Source: DATEMK01 sp035275625
GTDB lineage: Bacteria; Bacteroidota; Bacteroidia; AKYH767-A; OLB10
Direction of reading: 5' to 3'
Length of the DNA stretch: 17,098 nucleotides
Assembly: GCA_035275625.1 (NCBI GenBank)
Contig: DATEMK010000030.1
Coordinates: 1 to 17,098, forward strand
This document shows positions 6,030 through 12,491 of this stretch, piece after piece; position 1 is the first letter of the stretch; each line of letters starts with the position of its first letter. The translations under genes and the position numbers were made by a program. The notes under the pieces were generated by a model. It saw only the letters and a list, made by a program, of their open reading frames with translations. It made no database searches and was not told the DNA's origin.

Positions 6030-7394
6030 ATGATTTCAAAATCAACTGTAGCATTTCATACGCTTGGATGCAAACTGAATTTTTCTGAAACTTCAACGAT
6101 TGCACGAAAATTTGAAGAAGCAGGTTTTCAGAAAACAGATTTCAATAACGGAGCAGATATATACGTAATTAATACCTGTTCAGTAACTGAAAATGCAGAC
6201 AAGGAATGTAAGACCATTGTTCATCGCGCATTAAATCAGAATCCGGATGCATTTATTGCCATCATCGGATGTTATGCGCAACTGAAACCCCATGAAATTT
6301 CATCAATTGAAGGAGTGGATTTGATTCTTGGTGCAACAGAAAAATTCAATATTGTAAATCACATTGGCGAAGCTGTTAAGAAACAAAAGGCGGAGATTTT
6401 TGCATGCGAAATTGCGGGTGCAAAAGAATTTGTCAGCTCTTTCTCCACCACTGAACGTACACGGGCTTTCCTTAAAGTGCAGGATGGCTGTGATTACAAT
6501 TGTTCCTTTTGCACCATCCCTTTAGCAAGAGGAAAAAGCAGGAGCAACAGAATTGAAAATGTTTTGAATAATGTAAAGAAAATTGCATCATGCGGAGTAA
6601 AAGAAATTGTGCTTACCGGTGTGAATCTTGGAGACTTTGGTTATGAGTCAGGGGTCAGGGGTCAGCTGGCAGCTGGCAGTCAAAAGAAAATTATATTCTT
6701 AGATTTAATAAAAGAGTTAGATAAAGTTGAAGGAATAGAACGGTTCAGAATTTCTTCGATTGAACCAAATTTATTAGCTGATGAAATCATTGAATTTGTT
6801 TCATCTTCCAAAAAATTTGTTCCGCACTTTCATATCCCGTTACAAAGCGGCTCAGATAAAATTCTGGGATTAATGCGAAGAAGATACTTAAGCGGCTTGT
6901 ATGCTCAACGAATTAACAAAATAAGATCATGGATGCCTCATTGCTGCGTTGGAGTGGATGTAATCGTTGGATTTCCCGGGGAAACGAGTGATGATTTTCT
7001 TGAAACATATAATTTTCTGAACGGCCTTGATATTTCTTATTTGCATGTTTTCACATACAGTGAAAGAGAAAATACTCATGCAGTTCAGTTGCCTGGCCGC
7101 GTACCTGTCCACGAACGAAAGAAGAGAAATCAAATGCTCCGGATTTTATCAGAAAAGAAATCAAAGCATTTTTATGAACAACAAATCGGCAAAGAACTTA
7201 ATGTGCTGTTCGAATCTGAAAGCAATTCGGATTCACCGGGAGGAATGATGCACGGCTTTACCGAAAATTATATCAAAGTTAAAACTCCGTTTGATGCTTT
7301 ATTGATAAATCAAATTATCCCTGTGAAAATTTCAGAAGTTGACCACGATGGTGTTGCCATAATTGAAGATATAAATGAAATGTTTCAAGTGTGA
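6030..7394 (+). CDS. mtaB: tRNA (t6A37-C2)-methylthiotransferase MtaB, radical SAM
   Basis: This enzyme adds a methylthio group to t6A37 of ANN-decoding tRNAs. The 454-residue protein shows the three-part layout: an N-terminal UPF0004 domain with cluster cysteines C14 (TLGCKLN), C50 (NTCSVTENAD) and C81 (IIGCYAQLKP); a radical SAM domain with C154, C158 and C161 (DGCDYNCSFCTIPLARG); and a C-terminal TRAM-like region (about 385-450) for tRNA binding. HTLGCKLN with TCSVTENADKEC points to MtaB rather than MiaB or RimO. RISSIEPNLL and HFHIPLQSGSDKIL are typical of the family. Residues 207-220, between GVNLGDFGYE and IIFLDLIKEL, are an extra loop encoded by tandem repeats (see separate entry). The start is fixed by the conserved N-terminus and the promoter just upstream. 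Confidence 0.95.
   Translation: MISKSTVAFHTLGCKLNFSETSTIARKFEEAGFQKTDFNNGADIYVINTCSVTENADKECKTIVHRALNQNPDAFIAIIGCYAQLKPHEISSIEGVDLILGATEKFNIVNHIGEAVKKQKAEIFACEIAGAKEFVSSFSTTERTRAFLKVQDGCDYNCSFCTIPLARGKSRSNRIENVLNNVKKIASCGVKEIVLTGVNLGDFGYESGVRGQLAAGSQKKIIFLDLIKELDKVEGIERFRISSIEPNLLADEIIEFVSSSKKFVPHFHIPLQSGSDKILGLMRRRYLSGLYAQRINKIRSWMPHCCVGVDVIVGFPGETSDDFLETYNFLNGLDISYLHVFTYSERENTHAVQLPGRVPVHERKKRNQMLRILSEKKSKHFYEQQIGKELNVLFESESNSDSPGGMMHGFTENYIKVKTPFDALLINQIIPVKISEVDHDGVAIIEDINEMFQV
6648..6679 (+). repeat. Adjacent 7-bp tandem repeats inside mtaB
   Basis: TCAGGGG occurs twice (6648-6654, 6655-6661), followed by TCAG, then CTGGCAG twice (6666-6672, 6673-6679). The block is in frame and encodes about 11 residues (SGVRGQLAAGS), apparently lengthening the loop after the VLTGVNLGDFG motif. 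Codon use and GC content differ from the surrounding AT-rich gene. Confidence 0.8.
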
Positions 7395-7422
7395 TTTTTT
7401 TAACCTTAAACCTTAAACCAAT

Positions 7423-7503
7423 GCCACGAATTACACCAATTAACACGAATATTTTAATTAGTGAAATTAGTGCCTGCCGGCAGGCAGGCAGGAAATTAGT
7501 GGC
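7423..7503 (+). repeat. Dispersed AT-rich palindromic element, copy 2 (interrupted)
   Basis: Bases 7423-7471 match, on the opposite strand, the element at 3586-3646 except for one substitution and the loss of one 9-base unit. The outer ends GCCACGAATT (7423-7432) and AATTAGTGGC (7494-7503) are complementary at 9 of 10 positions, so the whole 81 bp forms an imperfect palindrome. CCTTAAA-type spacers flank it (7404-7417 and about 7508-7526). It fills the 138-bp gap between mtaB and lgt, which holds no gene. Confidence 0.8.
7472..7491. repeat. GC-rich mini-palindrome within copy 2
   Basis: GCCTGCCGGCAGGC (7472-7485) is a perfect palindrome, extended by further CAGG units to 7491. It is flanked by the direct repeat GAAATTAGTG at 7463-7472 and 7492-7501. 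It is strikingly GC-rich inside AT-rich surroundings and shares the CCTGCC...GGCAGG core with words inside the propeller gene at 12513-13339. Confidence 0.75.
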
Positions 7504-7532
7504 TCATTAAACCTTAACCCTTAAACTTTTCA

Positions 7533-8690
7533 ATGTACCCCACTATCTCCGATCTTCTTAAAGACCTTTTCGGATTCAGTATACCACTGCCAATTCAGAG
7601 CTTTGGTTTTATGCTGGCAATATCTTTTTTGCTGGCAACATATACTTTGATGCTCGAATTTAAAAGAAAAGAAAAAGAAGGGCATATTACTTTTACATAT
7701 CAGAAATTTCTGAAAGGCGCACCGGCAACAACAGGCGAACTTATCACTTCCGGTATTTTTGGTTTTATCATAGGGTATAAACTGCTTTATGTCATTTTAA
7801 ACTATTCTGAATTTGTAAACGACACACAGGGTTTTATTCTTTCAGCAAAAGGAAATTTCATTGGAGGAATCGCTCTTGCAATCGGATCAGTTTACCTGCG
7901 CTACAGCGAAAAAAAGAAACAAAAACTGGCCGTTCCTGAATGGGTGGAAGAAAAGGTATACCCGCACCAGTTAGTCGGAAATTTTACAATGGTTGCAGCA
8001 GTTTCAGGATTAATCGGGGCGAAAATTTTTCACAACCTGGAGAATCTTGATGAATTCGAAATGGATCCTTTAGGCTCGTTAATTTCTTTCAGCGGGCTCA
8101 CCATGTATGGCGGACTAATTTGCGGTGGCATAGCTATGATCTGGTACGCTAAGAAAAAAGGAATTCCCGTTCCACATTTCATTGATTCAAATGCCACCGG
8201 GTTAATGCTTGCTTATGGAGTCGGCCGCCTCGGTTGCCAGATCAGCGGAGATGGAGACTGGGGGATTGCTAATCCGCATCCGAAGCCATCCTGGTTAAAT
8301 TTCCTTCCTGACTGGGCATGGGCCTATAATTATCCGCACAATGTAAACGGTGTGGGAATTCCAATTCCCGGTTGTGAAGGAAAACATTGCATGATGCTTC
8401 CTGAAGTGGTTTACCCTACTCCACTATGGGAAGCTGTTATTTGTATCTTTTTATTTTTTGTGTTATGGAACCTGAGAAAAAAAATTACAGTTCCCGGTTT
8501 GCTTTTCTGCATTTATCTTATCATGAACGGGGTGGAACGTTTTTTCATTGAAAAAATAAGAGTGAATACGAAATACCATATTTTAGGGCATGCCATTACA
8601 CAGGCAGAGATTATTTCCTGTTGCCTGGTCGTGCTGGGGATTATCGGAATTTTATATTTCAGAAAAAATAAAATGCAGAAGGCAGCTTAA
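7533..8690 (+). CDS. lgt: Prolipoprotein diacylglyceryl transferase Lgt
   Basis: Lgt transfers diacylglycerol from phosphatidylglycerol to the lipobox cysteine of prolipoproteins in the inner membrane. The 385-residue protein has several membrane segments (about 19-37, 67-91, 106-122, 150-170, 188-206, 299-319, 327-345 and 356-376). It carries the signature GVGRLGCQISGDGDWG with the essential Arg (R232), YPTPLWEA, and NGVERFFIEKIR with a second conserved Arg. It is longer than the E. coli enzyme, as is common in Bacteroidota, owing to insertions in the first half and before YPTP. At the position of the E. coli HGG motif (H103) the sequence is MYGGLICGG, with Y192 replacing His. The ATG at 7533 directly precedes the conserved N-terminal segment. 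The lipoprotein at 4274-5272 is a likely client. Confidence 0.94.
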   Translation: MYPTISDLLKDLFGFSIPLPIQSFGFMLAISFLLATYTLMLEFKRKEKEGHITFTYQKFLKGAPATTGELITSGIFGFIIGYKLLYVILNYSEFVNDTQGFILSAKGNFIGGIALAIGSVYLRYSEKKKQKLAVPEWVEEKVYPHQLVGNFTMVAAVSGLIGAKIFHNLENLDEFEMDPLGSLISFSGLTMYGGLICGGIAMIWYAKKKGIPVPHFIDSNATGLMLAYGVGRLGCQISGDGDWGIANPHPKPSWLNFLPDWAWAYNYPHNVNGVGIPIPGCEGKHCMMLPEVVYPTPLWEAVICIFLFFVLWNLRKKITVPGLLFCIYLIMNGVERFFIEKIRVNTKYHILGHAITQAEIISCCLVVLGIIGILYFRKNKMQKAA

Positions 8691-8701
8691 CAGAATAATA
8701 G

Positions 8702-8792
8702 CATGGCTAAAGCCTCAAAAACCTTCATTATAATTAACCCCGACCTTAAGGCCGGGTTTACGAAACATGTATAAGAGATGGCTTCAGCCATG
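8702..8792. repeat. Composite inverted-repeat element between lgt and the IMPase gene
   Basis: The end CATGGCTAAAGCC (8702-8714) is the inverted partner, with one mismatch, of GGCTTCAGCCATG (8780-8792). Between them lies a 26-bp palindrome at 8735-8760 centred on CCTTAAGG, with two mismatched pairs. The whole 91-bp unit occupies the gap and stops 7 bases before the IMPase start codon, so any transcript from lgt would carry two or three hairpins at that start. No T-run and no coding capacity are present. Confidence 0.75.
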
Positions 8793-8799
8793 AATCTGA

Positions 8800-9603
8800 A
8801 TGAAAAATTTAGAAAAAATCTGCAGGCAAACTTGTGAACTTGCAAAACAAGCAGGAGACTTCATCCGGCAGGAGCAAAAAAGATTTTTATTCTCTTCCGT
8901 AGAACATAAGGGATTTAACGATCTTGTTTCGTATGTAGATAAATCGGCAGAAAAAATTCTTGTTGAAGGATTGCAAAAAATATTACCCGGATCAGGATTT
9001 ATAACGGAGGAAAATACATTGAGCATCCGCGGAAAAGAATTCCAATGGATCATTGATCCGCTGGACGGCACTACAAATTTTGTACACGGTGTTCCATGCT
9101 ATTGCATCAGCATTGCATTGATGCAGAACGAAGAATTGGTTACAGGAGTAATTTATGAAATCAACCAGGATGAATGTTTTTATGCATGGCACGCCTCACC
9201 GGCTTTTTTGAATAATAAAGAAATCAAAGTTTCCGGTGTTGACCAGCTAAAAAATTCATTGCTTGCTACCGGTTTCCCTTATACAAATTTTGAGAGGATG
9301 AAACCGTATATGGAGGTCTTCGATTTCTGCATGCGGGAAACACATGGTTTGCGCAGGCTGGGTTCTGCAGCGGTTGACCTGGCTTATGTTGCAGCGGGAA
9401 GGTTTGAGGGCTTTTATGAATACGGTCTCAATTCCTGGGATGTTGCTGCCGGTGCATTCATCATTCAGCAGGCTGGCGGAAAAGTAAGTGATTTCTCCGG
9501 GGGATCAAATTTCATTTTCGGAAAAGAAATCATTGCAACCAATTCAGGAATCTTTCGTGAATTCCTTGAAGTAGTTAATAAGAAATTTGAAAATGGAAAT
9601 TAG
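8800..9603 (+). CDS. Inositol-1-monophosphatase family protein
   Basis: This Mg2+-dependent, Li+-sensitive-type phosphatase has 267 residues. The metal-binding set is intact: E70/E71 in GFITEENT, D86 and D89 in WIIDPLDGTTNFVHG, and D214 in NSWDVAAGAFIIQQAGG, matching the spacing of animal IMPase. The family hydrolyses inositol monophosphates but also includes SuhB-like and histidinol-phosphate, NADP or sugar-phosphate phosphatases. Presence of ino1 about 6.5 kb upstream favours inositol phosphate as substrate, though the genes are not in one operon. The ATG at 8800 lies just after the composite palindrome, with no Shine-Dalgarno sequence, as expected for the phylum. It converges with the LysM gene across an 82-bp gap. 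Confidence 0.92.
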   Translation: MKNLEKICRQTCELAKQAGDFIRQEQKRFLFSSVEHKGFNDLVSYVDKSAEKILVEGLQKILPGSGFITEENTLSIRGKEFQWIIDPLDGTTNFVHGVPCYCISIALMQNEELVTGVIYEINQDECFYAWHASPAFLNNKEIKVSGVDQLKNSLLATGFPYTNFERMKPYMEVFDFCMRETHGLRRLGSAAVDLAYVAAGRFEGFYEYGLNSWDVAAGAFIIQQAGGKVSDFSGGSNFIFGKEIIATNSGIFREFLEVVNKKFENGN

Positions 9604-9640
9604 AAATCGGATCCTGTCTATTCGTTAATTCGAATTGATT

Positions 9641-9670
9641 TCCGCCAAAGGACGGATTCGCTGCGGCGAA
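9641..9670. other. Hairpins in the convergent IMPase/LysM gap
   Basis: TCCGCC (9641-9646) can pair imperfectly with GGACGGA (9650-9656), and TTCGCTGCGGCGAA (9657-9670) is a palindrome if G-T pairs are allowed. The position between two gene ends suits a bidirectional stop or 3'-end hairpin, but no T-run follows on either strand. It may be another dispersed repeat. Confidence 0.4.
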
Positions 9671-9685
9671 CGTATTCGTTGATGA

Positions 9686-10744
9686 TTATTGCAAAATTCC
9701 ATAGCTGAGTTCTACCTGGAAATGAGCATCTAAAGCGCCTAACTTATTTACAGCAGCCTGCGAGATTTTAATGATACTTTTTTCATTCTCACCTGTACCA
9801 GGAAGCACCCCGACAATTTTCACAAAAACATATTTATCATTCATTTTATTGGTGACTTTTAGAATCGTTCCGATGGGTGCTGAGCGATGCAAGCCGTAAT
9901 ACTTATTCTGATTAACATCTGCATCTGTGATCCATGAACACACTCCCGATTCGCTCACCTGTACTATTGTTTTTCCTTCATTCCCCTTCCCAACCGGTAT
10001 CATTGAACGCGTAGGGTTTTCATCTTTTTCAAGATTTTTTACAGGAAATACCGTTTTTGTTTCATGTGAATCAACAGCTGAGATTTCTACCGTTTCTTTT
10101 TTGCCGGTGGTTTCCTGCAATGCAACATCATTATTTTTTTTTGCCATCACAGCTTCTGCAGATTCCAGGTTTTCAGGTTTGCTATTTTTTATTTCTGCAA
10201 TTTTTCCGGGATTATCCTTAGGGTCTGATTTACTTTCAGGATCTGTTCCAGGTTTATCCTTTTCAGAAATATAACTCACAATTAATTTTTGCCCTTTCTG
10301 TACAATATTATCCGGCAGATTATTCCATTTCTTTACTTCATCAACAGTGGAACCGAATTTTTTTGAAATGCTGAAAAGCGTTTCACCTGCCCGGACTGTA
10401 TATTCAATTGCAGTCTTATCTTTTGATTCATTAATCAAACCCGGTGGATTTTCTTTCGCTTTTTTATTACTTGCCTGTAACGAATTAACTACAGGTACAT
10501 TTAATATCTGCCCGATCTTCAGATCAATCACACCTAAATTTGCATTCATGAGTTCGCTGATCCGAAGATTATATTTTTGTGAAACGCTGTTCCAGGTTTC
10601 TTTCGGCTGCACCGTATGAAGCAAATATTTTTCACCTTTGATCCATTTGACCTTTGCAGAGTCAGGTAAAATTTTATTAAAAGCATCGCTATGACTGCCT
10701 TTCAATAAAAAGAATGCGAAGAATAAAATCAGTTTAAATTTCAT
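9686..10744 (-). CDS. LysM domain protein with RlpA-like double-psi barrel
   Basis: The ATG at 10744 gives 352 residues starting with a signal peptide (MKFKLILFFAFFLLKGSHS); an in-frame TTG at 10771 would add nine polar residues and is not favoured. Two LysM peptidoglycan-binding repeats follow: about 41-85 (HTVQPKETWNSVSQKYNL) and about 115-160 (YTVRAGETLFSISKKFG). A long charged, Lys/Glu-rich low-complexity linker comes next. The C-terminal domain (about 265-352; VCSWITDADVN, HRSAPIGTILKVTN, VFVKIVGVLP) resembles the RlpA double-psi beta-barrel. The acidic NDRGP catalytic segment of RlpA lytic enzymes is replaced by KIVGVLP, so a binding or structural role in the cell wall is more likely than hydrolysis. 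It is divergent from nfeD with a 116-bp gap. Confidence 0.85.
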   Translation of the reverse strand: MKFKLILFFAFFLLKGSHSDAFNKILPDSAKVKWIKGEKYLLHTVQPKETWNSVSQKYNLRISELMNANLGVIDLKIGQILNVPVVNSLQASNKKAKENPPGLINESKDKTAIEYTVRAGETLFSISKKFGSTVDEVKKWNNLPDNIVQKGQKLIVSYISEKDKPGTDPESKSDPKDNPGKIAEIKNSKPENLESAEAVMAKKNNDVALQETTGKKETVEISAVDSHETKTVFPVKNLEKDENPTRSMIPVGKGNEGKTIVQVSESGVCSWITDADVNQNKYYGLHRSAPIGTILKVTNKMNDKYVFVKIVGVLPGTGENEKSIIKISQAAVNKLGALDAHFQVELSYGILQ

Positions 10745-10860
10745 TGCAACGGATAGTTTATTTTTACACAATATTAATTTGAAATTATACAGGTTTTAAG
10801 AACGCTTAGAATGTGTTTATCAACAAAGAAATTAACATACGAATGCACGATTTACAACTT

Positions 10861-12231
10861 ATGATTTATAATTTAAGAAAAAATTGTTTTTTTTCTTTAA
10901 CGGTTTTGATTTGCATTTTCTTGTGCGGATTTTCATTTGGTTCGGATTCGGTAAAAACAAAAACTGTTTACCAGTTCAGAATCCAAACTGAAATCCTTCC
11001 CGGCACAGCCCGGTTGGTAAGCAAAGCAGTTGATCATGCCGTGACAATGAAAGCCGATTATATTTTAATTCACATGAACACTTATGGCGGAATGCTTGAT
11101 GCCGCTGATTCTATTCGTACCAAGCTTTTGAATTGCCCGATAACAAGCATCGTTTATATTGACAATAATGCCGCATCAGCCGGTGCATTAATTTCCATTT
11201 CATGCAACAAAATTTATATGCGAAGCGGCAGCAGCATTGGCGCAGCTACGGTTGTAAATGAGAAAGCGGAAGCGCTCCCTGACAAATACCAATCCTATAT
11301 GCGCAGTATGATGCGCGCCACAGCACAGAAACGCGGGCGTGATCCTAAAATTGCGGAGGCTATGGTTGATCCGCGCACGCATATTCCCGGAGTGAATGAT
11401 TCAGGAAAAGTTTTAACCTTTACTGTGGATGAAGCCATAAAACATGGTTATTGCGATGGACAGGCGGAAACTATCGAAGAAGTTTTGCAGAAAGAAAATA
11501 TTAAAGACTATAAAATCACTGTTTTCAATCCTTCTTTTATTGAACGTATTGTCAGCTTTCTGATGAATCCCGCTATCAGCGGAGTTTTAATTCTCATTAT
11601 TCTCGGTGGAATTTATTTTGAACTGCAAACTCCCGGCATAGGCGTACCGTTATTTGCTGCGATCGGTGCAGCCATTCTTTATTTCGCGCCACTTTATCTT
11701 GAAGGCCTTGCTGAGAATTGGGAAATACTGATGGTGATCATTGGTTTTGTTTTAATCGCGGTAGAGCTGCTTTTTATTCCCGGTTTTGGTTTTATCGGTA
11801 TTGGAGGAATTATTTGTCTTGTCCTGGGATTTACTTTCAGCTTGGTGGGAAATAAGGGATTTGATTTTTCATTAACTCCCACAGGTGATATTTATTCTTC
11901 CTTGTCAATTGTCCTTCTCTCCATGTTGTGCTCCATTATTTTATTTTTTATTCTTGGCAAAAGCATTATGAAAACAAGCAGCTTTAATAGACTTGTATTG
12001 CAGGATACTATGCATGCCACACAGGGATATGTTTCTTCTGACACGGGGTCTTCCGTGCAGGTGGGAACGAAAGCCATTGCAGCAACTTCTCTCCGCCCTT
12101 CAGGAAAAATTGAAGTGGCCGGATCTTTCTTTCCTGCAAATGCTGAATCAGGTTTTATTGAAAAAGGAAAAGACGTGATGGTGGTTGCCGCTGACGGGAT
12201 TAAAATTACGGTGAGGGAAATAAAGAATTAA
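10861..12231 (+). CDS. nfeD: NfeD-family membrane-bound serine protease (ClpP class)
   Basis: The long form of NfeD combines a ClpP-like protease, membrane segments and a C-terminal OB fold, and is thought to work with flotillin/stomatin-type proteins on membrane proteins. From the ATG at 10861 the protein has 456 residues: signal peptide MIYNLRKNCFFSLTVLICIFLC; protease domain at about 35-225 with the glycine loop MNTYGG and the nucleophile S106 in NNAASAGALIS, plus a candidate general-base K142; about five membrane segments at 235-370; and an NfeD OB-fold domain at 380-456 (GYVSSDTGSSVQVGTKAIA). Upstream in-frame starts are GTG 10813 and ATG 10843, but 10861 puts the signal peptide correctly at the N-terminus. 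The usual flotillin-like partner is not adjacent: the next gene is convergent. Confidence 0.9.
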   Translation: MIYNLRKNCFFSLTVLICIFLCGFSFGSDSVKTKTVYQFRIQTEILPGTARLVSKAVDHAVTMKADYILIHMNTYGGMLDAADSIRTKLLNCPITSIVYIDNNAASAGALISISCNKIYMRSGSSIGAATVVNEKAEALPDKYQSYMRSMMRATAQKRGRDPKIAEAMVDPRTHIPGVNDSGKVLTFTVDEAIKHGYCDGQAETIEEVLQKENIKDYKITVFNPSFIERIVSFLMNPAISGVLILIILGGIYFELQTPGIGVPLFAAIGAAILYFAPLYLEGLAENWEILMVIIGFVLIAVELLFIPGFGFIGIGGIICLVLGFTFSLVGNKGFDFSLTPTGDIYSSLSIVLLSMLCSIILFFILGKSIMKTSSFNRLVLQDTMHATQGYVSSDTGSSVQVGTKAIAATSLRPSGKIEVAGSFFPANAESGFIEKGKDVMVVAADGIKITVREIKN

Positions 12232-12385
12232 CTTCATATATCATTTCAGAACTTTATTTTAAAAAATTTTTTTCCTGCTTTTGTTTCCTGCGACTTTTAT
12301 TTCCCGGCACAAAATATTTTATAAAGTAAAAATTTCAACCGCAGTTCCCGGCCTGAATTATACTCCTCTGCACGGGAAGCAGGAT

Positions 12386-12417
12386 AAAAATAAAAAAGGC
12401 GGAATTTGGAATCCCGC
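12386..12417 (-). terminator. Intrinsic terminator downstream of the propeller gene
   Basis: On the minus strand GCGGGATT-cca-AATTCCGC forms an 8-bp stem with one mismatch and a 3-base loop, followed by CC and a T-rich run (TTTTTTATTTTT). It lies about 75 bases past the stop codon of the minus-strand gene ending at 12492. The rest of the 260-bp convergent gap (12232-12491) shows no credible gene; an open frame there on + has no recognisable features. Confidence 0.7.
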
Positions 12418-12491
12418 ACTTTCTTATACTAAAACTAAACCCTTAATCTCACAACTAAAAAAACATGCCAGCCATATTATTCCCCGGATCT

